Shown here in pieces: positions 41,022 through 50,026 of a stretch of DNA of 64,000 bases. The DNA comes from Arcobacter cloacae. Its GTDB lineage: Bacteria; Campylobacterota; Campylobacteria; Campylobacterales; Arcobacteraceae. The stretch lies in contig NZ_CP053833.1 in the NCBI RefSeq assembly GCF_013201935.1, positions 1,178,001-1,242,000 of the forward strand, in the 5' to 3' direction. The notes beneath the pieces are model-generated. The model was not told the origin of the DNA and did not search any database. It saw nothing but the letters and a program-made list of their open reading frames with translations. Made by a program: the position numbers and the translations under genes. Each line of letters opens with the position of its first letter. Positions within the stretch are counted from its first letter, which is position 1.

Positions 41022-41615
41022 TTAAATATATTTTTCCCACTGTTTTAAAGATTCTATTTCATTTTTAAGTGTTGTTTTTTCTCCATGACCTGGATAAATA
41101 TGAAAATCTTCATTCCATTTTAGTATTTTATTTAAACTTCGTTTCATTAGTGTAGCATCAGAGTTAGGAAAATCAAATCTTCCAATAGTTCCTTTAAAAA
41201 TAAAATCTCCAGTGAATAAATGTTTGTCTATTTGTAAAGCGCTACAGCCTGGTGTATGACCTGGAAAGTGATGAAATTTTATTTTTATTCCTTCAAGTTC
41301 TATTTCTTCATCAGGATTAACTAAAACATCAGCATAAGAAGGAGGCATTCCTAGTCCATAAGGGTCTAAAGTTAACATAAACTCATCATCTCTTGGAGTA
41401 TATAATTTTACATTATAAGTCTCTTTTACTATTTGATTTGACCATATATGATCAAAGTGTCCATGTGTATTTAATACAGCTATTGGATTTTTTACATTAT
41501 TTTTTATCCAAGAAAGAGCGTTTACTCCTGGGTCGATAATTATATCTTTTTCATTAATTGTTACAATATAACAATTTGTTTGATAATCACCCATTGGTTG
41601 TACTTTTATATCCAT
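41022..41615 (-). CDS. Metallo-beta-lactamase-fold hydrolase (glyoxalase II-like)
   Basis: A start at 41615 (MDIKVQPMGDYQTNCYIV, 197 aa) is preferred because AAGG lies just upstream; the longer ATG at 41642 has no ribosome site. Motifs: THGHFDH (zinc ligands), FPGHTPGCSAL, FTGDFIFKGTIGR, and YPGHGEKTT. This is the small single-domain glyoxalase II-like family (YcbL/GloC type), probably hydrolysing S-lactoylglutathione-like thioesters. It lacks the C-terminal substrate domain of classical GloB, so substrate is uncertain. Confidence 0.85.
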   Translation of the reverse strand: MDIKVQPMGDYQTNCYIVTINEKDIIIDPGVNALSWIKNNVKNPIAVLNTHGHFDHIWSNQIVKETYNVKLYTPRDDEFMLTLDPYGLGMPPSYADVLVNPDEEIELEGIKIKFHHFPGHTPGCSALQIDKHLFTGDFIFKGTIGRFDFPNSDATLMKRSLNKILKWNEDFHIYPGHGEKTTLKNEIESLKQWEKYI

Positions 41616-41668
41616 TTTAAACCTTACTTTGCTAAAATTCATCGATTATATCAAAAAAGAGGTTATTT

Positions 41669-42487
41669 ATGGATTATTTTAATACACTTGAAGAAGTTTT
41701 ATTGACAAGTGAACCTAAAAGTAAGATTGAAAAGTTTAAATTTTTTTATGAAAAGTTTTTAAATAATGAAACTTTTTTTGACAATTCATACGAACCTTAT
41801 GTTTTTGATAAGCCATCTTATGCCACTTTTTTAGAAATAGTTAAACCAACAGAACTTCCACCTATTAAAAACTTCAAATCAATTGAAGGAAAAAAATATC
41901 TAGTTCACACAATTTTACATATTGAATATTCAGCAATTGACTTAGCTTTAGATGCAGCTTTGAGATTCAAAAACATGCCAATACAATATTATAAAGATTG
42001 GTTAGAAGTTGCAGATGATGAAATAAGACACTTTTTAATGCTTGAAAATTTGCTTAGTGAATTAGAAGGAGTTTATGGGGATTTTCCTGTGCACAAAAAT
42101 CTTTTTGAAGCTATGGAAGCTACACCTGAATTTTTACGAAGAATGGCAGCAGTTCCTAGATATCTTGAAGCAAATGGACTTGACCAAAATCCAAAGATTA
42201 TGGAAAAACTAAATTCAAATAGGGATGAATTTAATATAAAATTTTTAGAAGCCTTAAAAGTTATATTAAGAGAAGAAGTTGATCATGTAAGAAAAGGTGA
42301 TATTTGGTTTAAATATGAGTGTGAAAGATTGAATTTAGAGCCAGAAACAACATATATGCAAATAATAGAAGAGGTTTTTCCTGGAAGCACAAAAAGAAAA
42401 ATGGATTTAAACTTTGATGCTAGAAAAAAAGCTGGTTTTTCTTGTAATGAATTAAAAAAATTATCAAAAAAAGAGGACTGTAATTAG
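41669..42487 (+). CDS. Ferritin-like DUF455 family protein
   Basis: 272 aa. LVHTILHIEYSAIDLALDAALRF, then EVADDEIRHFLMLENLL and LREEVDHVRKGDIWF supply the E...ExxH pairs of a ferritin-like di-iron four-helix bundle; the spacing and the EATPEFLRRMAAVPRYLEANGLDQNP segment are those of DUF455 proteins, related to the tRNA hydroxylase MiaE. The reaction is unknown. AAGAGG ribosome site. The next gene starts directly after the stop. Confidence 0.82.
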   Translation: MDYFNTLEEVLLTSEPKSKIEKFKFFYEKFLNNETFFDNSYEPYVFDKPSYATFLEIVKPTELPPIKNFKSIEGKKYLVHTILHIEYSAIDLALDAALRFKNMPIQYYKDWLEVADDEIRHFLMLENLLSELEGVYGDFPVHKNLFEAMEATPEFLRRMAAVPRYLEANGLDQNPKIMEKLNSNRDEFNIKFLEALKVILREEVDHVRKGDIWFKYECERLNLEPETTYMQIIEEVFPGSTKRKMDLNFDARKKAGFSCNELKKLSKKEDCN

Positions 42488-43150
42488 ATGATAAATTCAA
42501 ATTATGATTTATTACTTTCAAATTCATTAAAATCTGATGCTACCATAAAACAAGAAGTAGATACTTTTTTAAATAATTTAGTTGATACAAGAGTTGAAAA
42601 TAAAACTTCTAAAACAAATAGTTTAACTTATGAGAATATAAAAGGTATTAGTTTAGAAGAGATAGAGACTTTGTTTGTTAGTGAAGATGAAAAAAATATG
42701 GCAAAAAATCTTAGACTTGCTACTTTGTTTTCAAATGATGAAATTTTAGGAAAAGCTTTATTCAATACAGTTTTAGGACAACCTTTTAATTTAGGTTATT
42801 CTTATTTAAGTGATAGATATAATGATAAAAGTATATTTTTTAGCTCAAAAAATAGCAATAATCTATTTGATTTATTAGAAGAATCAATTTCTCAAAAGCT
42901 TAATAATTCAACAAAATCTTCAACAGATGTAATATCTCAAGATAAAATAGATGAAATATTAACAAAAGTTAACTCTTTTAATTTTATAAGTGCTTTATCA
43001 AATAGTTCAAAGAAAGGTTACGATAAATATAAAAATGAGAAAAATAATTACTCATTTTTATATAATGATTACAATTTAAAATATCAAGAATTAATGTATA
43101 AATACAAAGAGTTAGAAAATTTTAATAAAAATATAATCAAACAATTTTAA
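42488..43150 (+). CDS. Hypothetical protein (220 aa), flagellin-associated-looking composition
   Basis: The ATG follows the DUF455 stop with no gap. It is rich in Asn, Ser, Lys and Leu, with no cysteine, membrane helix or known motif. The N-terminal region looks disordered (YDLLLSNSLKSDATIKQEVDTFLNN) and the C-terminal ~50 residues form a Tyr/Lys-rich helix. The resemblance to flagellar export substrates is only compositional. The 3' end overlaps the convergent gene by four bases (stop codons overlap). Confidence 0.55.
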   Translation: MINSNYDLLLSNSLKSDATIKQEVDTFLNNLVDTRVENKTSKTNSLTYENIKGISLEEIETLFVSEDEKNMAKNLRLATLFSNDEILGKALFNTVLGQPFNLGYSYLSDRYNDKSIFFSSKNSNNLFDLLEESISQKLNNSTKSSTDVISQDKIDEILTKVNSFNFISALSNSSKKGYDKYKNEKNNYSFLYNDYNLKYQELMYKYKELENFNKNIIKQF

Positions 43151-43743
43151 TAAATATTTGTAGTTAGCTTAATCAATAAAATATTATCTTTTTCTTGTGT
43201 TGAAATATTTGAAGTAATTTTCTCAAGTGCTAATTTACCTTGAATTGTTTTTAAAACGTGCCAAAATTTTTCATTAAATGGTAATTCAATCTTTTTTATT
43301 TTATTTATTTTAATTATTTCTACAATAGCTTTTGTACAATAAAAATAAAAAATCTTATTTTTTGCTCTTTGTGTTTTATAATTTCTCATTAATTTTAAGT
43401 TTGAAATATAAACATCTTTTTCAAAATCAGATAAATAAACTCTATTTGACACTTCTTGTTCTTCTTCATCTAAATGCTTTAAATAATTATTTAATCTCTC
43501 TTCTATTTCATTATTTATATTTGGATTGACAGATATTAGATATAAATAGAGTTTTTCATATGCTAAATTATCAATTTTAATTTGATATGAGTGTTTTTTA
43601 TTATGTTCATAGCTACTATTTATTGAATTTAAAATCTCATAAACATAAGGTAAATAGATAAATTTATCTTCTTTACCTTGTTTAAAAGAGATTCCATGTT
43701 GACTTATCATAGCCTTTGAGCCTGCATATTCTAAATGTATCAT
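43147..43743 (-). CDS. Conserved-looking hypothetical protein (198 aa)
   Basis: Starts MIHLEYAGSKAMISQHGISFKQGKEDKFIYLPYVYEIL, an N-terminal beta-rich part with a 'GISF..GKEDKFIYLP' core; a charged helical middle (EERLNNYLKHLDEEEQEVSN) follows. No motif recognised. It lies 9 nt downstream of trpB and is probably in its transcript. I do not recognise the family. Confidence 0.6.
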   Translation of the reverse strand: MIHLEYAGSKAMISQHGISFKQGKEDKFIYLPYVYEILNSINSSYEHNKKHSYQIKIDNLAYEKLYLYLISVNPNINNEIEERLNNYLKHLDEEEQEVSNRVYLSDFEKDVYISNLKLMRNYKTQRAKNKIFYFYCTKAIVEIIKINKIKKIELPFNEKFWHVLKTIQGKLALEKITSNISTQEKDNILLIKLTTNIY

Positions 43744-43752
43744 TACTTAACC

Positions 43753-44970
43753 TTAAAATTTTGAGTTTGGAATAGGGTAGTTATTAATAACAAAATCAAT
43801 ATCTTTATCCCCACGACCACTTAAACTTACTAAAATAGTTTTGTCTTTTGACAAACTAGGTGCTAATTTCATAGCAAATCCAACAGCATGAGCTGATTCA
43901 AGGGCAGGAATGATTCCTTCAAGTTGAGATAATTTATAAAATGCATCAACTGCCTCATCATCATTACAAAGTCCTACTTTACTTCTTCCTGATTCTTTTA
44001 AATAAGCATGTTCTGGACCAACGCTAGGATAATCAATTCCACTTCCAATAGAGTAAACAGGAGCTGGATTTCCATCAATATCCTTTAACATAATAGAGTT
44101 AAATCCATGCATGACTCCTTCTTCTCCATAAGTTAAACTTGCACTATGTTCTCCAATTTTATTACCTTTACCCATTGGTTCAACGCCATATAGTTCAACT
44201 TCTTTATCGTCAATAAATCCAGAAAAAATCCCCATAGCATTGCTTCCACCACCAACACAAGCAGCAACAACGTCAGGAAGTTTTGCTTCATGTTCAAAAA
44301 ATTGTTCCCTTGCTTCAAATCCAATTATACTTTGAAAATCTCTTACCATCATTGGAAATGGATGAGGACCAACAACTGAACCAATACAATAAATAGCATT
44401 TTGCGTATTTGCTAAATATGCTTCAAATGCTGAATCAACAGCTTCTTTTAAAGTTTTAAGACCATGAGTTGCAGGAACTACTTTTGCTCCTAGAATTCTC
44501 ATTCTAACCACATTTGGATGCTCTTTTTTTATATCAACTTCGCCCATGTGAATCTCACACTCTAATCCAAAATATGCAGCTGCAGTTGCTAATGCAACAC
44601 CATGTTGTCCTGCACCTGTTTCGGCAATTACTTTTTTCTTTCCAAGATGTTTTGCTAAAATAACTTCAGCCATACAGTGATTTAATTTGTGAGCACCTGT
44701 GTGATTTAAATCTTCTCTTTTTAGATAAATTTTTGCTCCACCACAAAAATTTGTAAGATTTTTAGCAAAAGATATAGGAGTAGGTCTTCCTTGATAATGT
44801 TTTCTTACATATTTTAAATCTTCAATAAATTTACTTGAATTTTTTAATTCTTCGTAAGCTTGTTTTATCTCTTCAAAAGGTTTTTCTAATGCAGGAGGAA
44901 TAAATGAACCTCCAAATTTACCAAAAAAACCATTAATATCTGGCATAGTTTCTAAATATGATTTGTTCAT
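43753..44970 (-). CDS. trpB: Tryptophan synthase beta chain
   Basis: 405 aa, the usual TrpB length. [13 protein letters not shown], then [16 protein letters not shown] with the PLP lysine (HKLN), [39 protein letters not shown] (phosphate-binding Gly loop), and [11 protein letters not shown]. It joins indole and serine to make tryptophan. The trpA partner is not adjacent, so the trp genes are dispersed; trpD at 55344 is also separate. AAAGGA site before ATG. Confidence 0.96.
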   Translation of the reverse strand: MNKSYLETMPDINGFFGKFGGSFIPPALEKPFEEIKQAYEELKNSSKFIEDLKYVRKHYQGRPTPISFAKNLTNFCGGAKIYLKREDLNHTGAHKLNHCMAEVILAKHLGKKKVIAETGAGQHGVALATAAAYFGLECEIHMGEVDIKKEHPNVVRMRILGAKVVPATHGLKTLKEAVDSAFEAYLANTQNAIYCIGSVVGPHPFPMMVRDFQSIIGFEAREQFFEHEAKLPDVVAACVGGGSNAMGIFSGFIDDKEVELYGVEPMGKGNKIGEHSASLTYGEEGVMHGFNSIMLKDIDGNPAPVYSIGSGIDYPSVGPEHAYLKESGRSKVGLCNDDEAVDAFYKLSQLEGIIPALESAHAVGFAMKLAPSLSKDKTILVSLSGRGDKDIDFVINNYPIPNSKF

Positions 44971-44998
44971 TTATTTCCTTTTTTATAATTTTAATTTA

Positions 44999-46117
44999 TT
45001 ATGAAAACCATTTTTTTACTTTATCAAACATTGATTCAAATGTTGATTCGTGCGGTTTACTCTCTATTCCAAAACTCTCTTGAAGTTTTTCTAAAAGCTC
45101 TTTTTGTTCATCATTTAATGATTTAGGATATTCTATTTTAATTTGAACAATTAAATTACCTTTTCCATAACCTTGAACAGATTTAACACCTTCACCTTTA
45201 AATGTGAATTGCTGTTTATCTTTTGCACCTTTTGGAATTTCAAGTTCAAGTTCACCTCTTAAACTTGGAACTTTTATTTTTCCTCCTAATACAATTTGAG
45301 TAAAAAATATAGGTGCTTCATAATAAATATCATCATCATGTCTAACAAAATGGGCATCTTCTTTAACTTTTACTTGTAAATATAAATCACCACGTGAGCC
45401 ATCAGGTGCTATATTTCCTTTATGAGAGACTCTTATTCTCATTCCATCATTTACACCTTCAGGAATATCAACTTTAAAAGTATCTTTTATCTCATCATAA
45501 CCACTTCCTCCACATGATTTACAAGAATCACTTGAAGCTTGACCACTTCCTCCACATTTTGGACAAGTTTGTGCAAATGTCATAAAACCTTGTCTTGAAT
45601 GAATTTGTCCATGACCATTACACATAGAACAAGTAGACATTTTACCATCTTTTGCACCTGTACCATTACAAGATTTACAAGCTGTTTTGTATTTATAGTT
45701 TATCTCTTTTTTACAACCAAATACAGCTTCGTTGAAATCTAATTTAACTTCAATTGTAACATCTAAATTATAGTTATATGATTTTCTTTGTTTTCTTCCT
45801 CTTGAACTTGAACCAAATCCAAACATCTCTTCAAAAACAGAACTTAAATCGTCAAATCCGCCAGAGAATCCACCACCTCTTTGACCATGCCCTTCAAGTC
45901 CAGCTTTTCCATATCTATCATAAATAGCTCTTTTTTCTTCATCACTTAATACTTGATAAGCTTCATTTATAGCTTTGAATTTTTCTTCAGCTTCATTATC
46001 CCCTGGATTTTTGTCAGGATGATATTTCATAGCCATTTGTCTATAGGCTTTTTTGATTGTACTTTTATCTGAATTCTTACTAATTTCTAGTAATTCATAA
46101 TAATCTATTTCAGTCAA
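44999..46117 (-). CDS. dnaJ: Chaperone DnaJ
   Basis: 372 aa, full type I DnaJ: J domain with YHPDKNPGD (HPD), Gly/Phe linker (GQRGGGFSGGFDD), four CxxCxGxG zinc repeats (CKSCNGTGAKDG, CSMCNGHGQ, CPKCGGSGQ, CKSCGGSGY), and the C-terminal substrate-binding domain (GRGDLYLQVKV appears as SRGDLYLQV). It stimulates DnaK. Starts at TTG 46117 with GGGAGA upstream. It is not next to dnaK or grpE. Divergent from recR. Confidence 0.97.
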   Translation of the reverse strand: MTEIDYYELLEISKNSDKSTIKKAYRQMAMKYHPDKNPGDNEAEEKFKAINEAYQVLSDEEKRAIYDRYGKAGLEGHGQRGGGFSGGFDDLSSVFEEMFGFGSSSRGRKQRKSYNYNLDVTIEVKLDFNEAVFGCKKEINYKYKTACKSCNGTGAKDGKMSTCSMCNGHGQIHSRQGFMTFAQTCPKCGGSGQASSDSCKSCGGSGYDEIKDTFKVDIPEGVNDGMRIRVSHKGNIAPDGSRGDLYLQVKVKEDAHFVRHDDDIYYEAPIFFTQIVLGGKIKVPSLRGELELEIPKGAKDKQQFTFKGEGVKSVQGYGKGNLIVQIKIEYPKSLNDEQKELLEKLQESFGIESKPHESTFESMFDKVKKWFS

Positions 46118-46189
46118 TTTCTATCTCCCTTAAAAAATAATTATATTTATGCAAACCGCGATTTTATCTAAATTATTATAAATCTTAGA

Positions 46190-46195
46190 TATAAT
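46190..46195 (+). promoter_or_regulatory. -10 box of recR, leaderless spacing
   Basis: TTAGATATAATT: TATAAT ends 7 nt before the recR ATG at 46203, so transcription would start at or next to the start codon. The same 12 bases precede the S4-domain gene at 55094 with the same spacing. Confidence 0.55.
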
Positions 46196-46202
46196 TCTTT
46201 TT

Positions 46203-46775
46203 ATGAATAAAGGATTAGAAAAATTTTACGAGCTTGTTGAAGCTTTTGAATCTTTACCTACAATTGGTAAAAAATCAGCTTTACGTTTGGCTTATCATAT
46301 TGTTATGAATGATAATTATTGTGGGATTAAAATAGCTCATAGTATAGAGAATGCCCTGAAAAATATCACAAAATGTTCAAGATGTGGCTCTATGAGTGAA
46401 CATGAAATTTGTGAAGTTTGTCTTGATGAAAGTAGAGATAATGAAAAATTATGTATTGTTCAAAGTGCAAAAGATATATTTGTGATTGAAGATTCCAATC
46501 AATTTGATGGAAAATATTTTGTAATTGAAGAGTTAGATCAAGATGTGATATTATCTTTACAAAAATTTATAATAAATAATGAAGTTAAAAGTATACTTTT
46601 TGCAATAACTCCATCAATTGCAAATGATGCATTTATTCTATTTATAGAAGATAAACTCAAAGATTTTGATATTAAGTTTACAAAAATAGCTCAAGGTGTT
46701 CCAACAGGTGTTAGTTTAGAAAATGTTGATATATTATCATTATCAAAAGCAATACAAAGTAAAGTAGAGATATAA
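46203..46775 (+). CDS. recR: Recombination protein RecR
   Basis: 190 aa. Helix-hairpin-helix LPTIGKKSALRLAYHI, zinc finger CSRCGSMSEHEICEVC, then a TOPRIM domain (LCIVQSAKDIFVIEDS). RecR joins RecO (and RecF) to load RecA at gaps. In Campylobacterota, RecR proteins have a shorter C-terminus, and this one is typical. Promoter 7 nt upstream, no ribosome site, so probably translated from a leaderless mRNA. Confidence 0.94.
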   Translation: MNKGLEKFYELVEAFESLPTIGKKSALRLAYHIVMNDNYCGIKIAHSIENALKNITKCSRCGSMSEHEICEVCLDESRDNEKLCIVQSAKDIFVIEDSNQFDGKYFVIEELDQDVILSLQKFIINNEVKSILFAITPSIANDAFILFIEDKLKDFDIKFTKIAQGVPTGVSLENVDILSLSKAIQSKVEI

Positions 46776-46786
46776 AATAGTCAAAA

Positions 46787-46963
46787 ATGGAAAAAAAAGT
46801 AGTTTGTCAAAAATGTATATATTATTTTGTAACTTGGGAAGCGTCAAGACCTCATGGTTGTAATGCTTATGGATTTAAATCTCCTGTACTTCCTTCAATC
46901 ACTGTAAAAAATTCAAGTGGAGAACCTTGTAAGTTTTTTAGTTTAAAAAATCATAATAAGTAG
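46787..46963 (+). CDS. Small cysteine-rich protein (58 aa)
   Basis: ATG at 46787, 11 nt after recR; TAG at 46961-46963. Sequence opens MEKKVVCQKCIYYFVTWEAS, then PHGCNAYGFKSP and GEPCKFFSLKN. The four cysteines (7, 10, 25, 48) look like a zinc site. I believe small proteins of this type are widespread and sometimes labelled uracil-DNA-glycosylase-related, but no glycosylase motif is present. Ribosome site is weak. It ends 9 nt before the histidine kinase gene, so is part of this run of genes. Confidence 0.65.
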   Translation: MEKKVVCQKCIYYFVTWEASRPHGCNAYGFKSPVLPSITVKNSSGEPCKFFSLKNHNK

Positions 46964-46972
46964 TCAAAAACA

Positions 46973-48466
46973 ATGAATATAATCCAATTTGTTGAACAAA
47001 TAGAGAAAAATAAAATCACTATTATTAGAACTTGGATTAAAATACCAGTAGTTTTAGATTTAATAAAACTCTATTCTATTGATGAAAATTTGTTTATAAA
47101 AAGATACTCATTTTCACTGATTGAGCATTTTATATTGGTTGTAAGAAAAGATGAAGAGTATGGTAAAAACTCTTCAATTATTGATTTTTTAAGATATTTA
47201 AAAAAGAAAAATATGAAAATAAATGAGCTTTTTTTACTTTTTTCAGCATTTAAAGACTCTTTAATTAATTTTGCTTTTGAAAATAAAATGGAATCTTTTG
47301 AATTGATTGAAAAAATAAATTTTTATTTCCAAAAAATATTTTCAGTTTTATTAGATATTTATTCAAAATCTATTGAACAAATTCAAAGTGCTTTAAATAA
47401 ATCTATTGATATTGTAGATAAATATGTAATTATGTCAAGATGTGATTTAAATGGAATAATTATAAGTGTTTCTAGTGCTTTTTGCAAAATTTCAGGTTAT
47501 GAACCTTTTGAACTTATTGGTAAATCCTATAATATTTTAAATCATCCAGATATGAAAAAAGATTTTTTTGAAAATTTATGGAATACTATAAAAGCAGGTG
47601 AAATGTGGCAAGGAGAGATAAAAAATCTTAAAAAAAACAAAGATTATTATTGGCTTAAAACAACAATTCATCCAAATTTTGATGATGATGGAAAAATTAT
47701 AAGTTATGATGCTATAAATGAAGATATAACTTTTCAAAAAGAGCTTAAAAATCAACAAAATCTTTTGGTAGAGCAATCAAAATCAGCAGCATTAGGTGAA
47801 ATGATAAGTATGATAGCTCATCAATGGAGACAGCCTTTACAAGCTGTTTCTATTTTAATTCAAAAGTTACCTTTGTTAAAAGAGATTCAAGGTGAAATAA
47901 CAGATGAAATTTTAAATGATGTTGTTTTACAAGTTACAAAACAACTTGATTATATGTCAAAAACAATTGATGATTTTAAAGATTATTTTAAACCAAATAA
48001 GAAAAAAGAAGAAGTTTATATAGAAAATGTTATAAACAAATCTATGGATTTTTTATCCTATTTATTTAAAATAAACTCTATAAAAGTGGAATATAAAAAT
48101 GAATCTACTTCTTTGATAGAGATTTTTTTAAATGAAATGGTACAAGTTTTTATAAATCTTGCTAAAAACTCTTGCGATGCAATGATTGAAAAAAATATTG
48201 AAAAAAGAGTCATAAAAATTTATAGTTATGAAAAAGATAATAATTTATATGTTGAGTTAGAAGATAATGCAGGTGGAATAAATCCAAAAGTTATTGATAA
48301 GATATTTGACCCATATTTTTCAACAAAAACAAATAAAAATGGTACAGGATTAGGATTGTATATGAGCAAAACTATAATTGAACAGCATAGTTTGGGTAAA
48401 ATATCCGTTTGCAATAGTGATGTTGGAGCAAAATTTATTATAGAATTACCACTAAATAGGAGTTAA
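46973..48466 (+). CDS. Soluble PAS-containing histidine kinase
   Basis: 497 aa with no membrane helix. The helical N-terminal ~140 residues (NKITIIRTWIKIPVVLDLIKLY) resemble RsbR/protoglobin-type sensor helices; a PAS domain follows (about 150-255, FCKISGYEPFELIGKSYNILNHPDM), then HisKA (AALGEMISMIAHQWRQPLQAVS) and HATPase (VELEDNAGGINPKVIDKIFDPYFSTK, GTGLGLYMSK). PAS of the Aer/redox type (W-x-G-E..KN.K.G/D-Y-Y-W) suggests redox sensing. No response regulator is adjacent. H-box nearly identical to the 23773 kinase. Confidence 0.85.
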   Translation: MNIIQFVEQIEKNKITIIRTWIKIPVVLDLIKLYSIDENLFIKRYSFSLIEHFILVVRKDEEYGKNSSIIDFLRYLKKKNMKINELFLLFSAFKDSLINFAFENKMESFELIEKINFYFQKIFSVLLDIYSKSIEQIQSALNKSIDIVDKYVIMSRCDLNGIIISVSSAFCKISGYEPFELIGKSYNILNHPDMKKDFFENLWNTIKAGEMWQGEIKNLKKNKDYYWLKTTIHPNFDDDGKIISYDAINEDITFQKELKNQQNLLVEQSKSAALGEMISMIAHQWRQPLQAVSILIQKLPLLKEIQGEITDEILNDVVLQVTKQLDYMSKTIDDFKDYFKPNKKKEEVYIENVINKSMDFLSYLFKINSIKVEYKNESTSLIEIFLNEMVQVFINLAKNSCDAMIEKNIEKRVIKIYSYEKDNNLYVELEDNAGGINPKVIDKIFDPYFSTKTNKNGTGLGLYMSKTIIEQHSLGKISVCNSDVGAKFIIELPLNRS

Positions 48467-48468
48467 AT

Positions 48469-49395
48469 TTGTTATATAAAGATTTTAAAGAGAGTATAAA
48501 AACACTTGGTTTTTTAACAATTGAAGATTTTATGCAATACACAGGTGTTTCATCTGATGATGTTTTATCTTGGGAAGAGAAAAATGAAGTACCTTATTTG
48601 GTATCTTTAATTCTACATCTTTTAAAAGGCGAAAAAGAGTTATTACCAACAAATAGTACTTTAGATAAAGTTATAGAAGAGTGTTTACCACTTGCAACTT
48701 TACTTGAAGAGGTTTCATCATTTCCCCATAAGCTTGAAGAGATGTTTTTATTACAAAAAAAATTAAATGACTCTACAAATGGAAAAAATTGGGAATTAGG
48801 TGTAAATAAATTTGCAAAAGAGATAAATTGGCTTAGATGTATTCATATGGAAGTTTCAGAGTTAATCGAATCAACACCATGGAAACATTGGAAAAATATA
48901 AATTCTGATCCTGATATGAATAATATTCATGTGGAACTTGTAGATATTTGGCATTTTTTAATGTCTTATATTTTACAAGAGACAAATGTTCCAAAAGCAG
49001 TCTCTTTAGTAAATACACATTGTATTTATGAAGCAGCTCAAGATATAGATGTAAAACTTATGGTAAAAGAAGCGGAAAAATTATCTTATATAGCTTTAGC
49101 AATTGATACTGGAAATATGCCATCTTTTAGTGGAATAGAAAGATTCATCGACCAATTTTTTAGATGTTGTAAAATTTCTGGATTGTCTTTTATGTGGTTA
49201 CAAAAACTTTATATTGGAAAAAATTGCTTAAATCAATTTAGACAAGATAATGGTTATAAAGAGGGGCATTATATAAAGGTTTGGAATGGAAACGAAGATA
49301 ATGTTGTAATGGTTTCTTTACTAGAAAAAATGGATGATGTAAGTTTTGATGATTTATATAATAAGTTAGAAGAAGAGTATTCTAAATGTAAATAA
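48469..49395 (+). CDS. dut: Dimeric dUTPase with N-terminal HTH-like extension
   Basis: TTG start with AGGAG 6 nt upstream, 2 nt after the kinase gene. Residues about 80-300 are an all-alpha dimeric dUTPase (dUTPase_2): EINWLRCIHMEVSELIESTPWKHWK and NIHVELVDIWHFLMS give the Mg-binding E..E and E..D pairs; GHYIKVWNGNEDNVVM near the end is also conserved. It hydrolyses dUTP (and dUDP), keeping uracil out of DNA. The first ~75 residues (FLTIEDFMQYTGVSSDDVLSWEEKNEVPYLVSLILHLL) look like a small XRE-type helix-turn-helix, not present in the ~230-aa Campylobacter enzyme. Confidence 0.85.
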   Translation: MLYKDFKESIKTLGFLTIEDFMQYTGVSSDDVLSWEEKNEVPYLVSLILHLLKGEKELLPTNSTLDKVIEECLPLATLLEEVSSFPHKLEEMFLLQKKLNDSTNGKNWELGVNKFAKEINWLRCIHMEVSELIESTPWKHWKNINSDPDMNNIHVELVDIWHFLMSYILQETNVPKAVSLVNTHCIYEAAQDIDVKLMVKEAEKLSYIALAIDTGNMPSFSGIERFIDQFFRCCKISGLSFMWLQKLYIGKNCLNQFRQDNGYKEGHYIKVWNGNEDNVVMVSLLEKMDDVSFDDLYNKLEEEYSKCK

Positions 49396-49415
49396 TAGGT
49401 TTTAAAACCTATTAT
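49392..49415. terminator. Perfect 24-bp palindromic terminator
   Basis: Centred on TTTTAAAA, flanked by AATAGG and CCTATT, with T-rich DNA beyond. It overlaps the dut stop codon and ends just before the convergent transferase gene, so serves both directions. Confidence 0.7.
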
Positions 49416-49417
49416 TT

Positions 49418-49918
49418 TTATCTATAATCGTTTTTGTATTCCACATAATGAGCTGCATGAGCTATTAGTTTATCCACATCTTCTTGAGACAATTCTTTTA
49501 CAACTTTTGCAGGACTTCCCATAATCATACTTCTTGGAGGAAATACTTTTCCAGCAGTTACAAGTGAATTTGCTCCAACGATACTTCCTTCACCAATAAC
49601 AGCACCATCTAAAATAGTTGCACTCATTCCTATTAGACAATTATTTTCAATTTTACAGCCATGAAGCATAACTTTATGACCGATTGTTACATTATCACCA
49701 ATAATTGTTTTTGTGTTTGTATCAGTATGAATACATGATAAATCTTGAATATTTGTATTTTTACCAATTTTAACTTCATTTACATCAGAACGAATTACAC
49801 ATCCAAACCAAACAGATGAATCCTCACCAATTTCAATATTTCCTATTAAATCAGCACTTGGTGCAATCCAAGCAGTTGGGTGAATATTTGGGTAAAACTC
49901 TTTAAATTTTAAAATCAC
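49418..49918 (-). CDS. Gamma-carbonic-anhydrase-like hexapeptide-repeat protein (YrdA family)
   Basis: 166 aa of left-handed beta-helix repeats (IGNIEIGEDSSVWFGCVIRSDVNEVKIGKNTNIQDLSCIHTD, then VTIGHKVMLHGCKIENNCLIGM). The zinc histidines of gamma-carbonic anhydrases fit SCIHTD, GHKVMLHGC. This family (YrdA/CaiE/PaaY) forms trimers with zinc; carbonic anhydrase activity is often weak or redox-dependent. The terminal helix HAAHYVEYKNDYR is typical. It is a single gene behind argG, after a bidirectional terminator. Confidence 0.85.
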   Translation of the reverse strand: MILKFKEFYPNIHPTAWIAPSADLIGNIEIGEDSSVWFGCVIRSDVNEVKIGKNTNIQDLSCIHTDTNTKTIIGDNVTIGHKVMLHGCKIENNCLIGMSATILDGAVIGEGSIVGANSLVTAGKVFPPRSMIMGSPAKVVKELSQEDVDKLIAHAAHYVEYKNDYR

Positions 49919-49975
49919 AGCTTTTCTCCTTAGCTTTATTTTTAGAAAAAAATTATATCAATAAAAAGTAGCAAT

Positions 49976-50008
49976 AAAAAAAGGTGGCTTAAAAAAACCA
50001 CCTTTTTT
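49976..50008. terminator. Bidirectional terminator between argG and the YrdA-like gene
   Basis: GGTGG (49983-49987) pairs with CCACC (49998-50002), flanked by A7 and T6 tracts that extend the stem, so each strand has a T run after the hairpin. It terminates argG. Confidence 0.85.
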
Positions 50009-50026
50009 AACTAAAATAAAAGAAAA

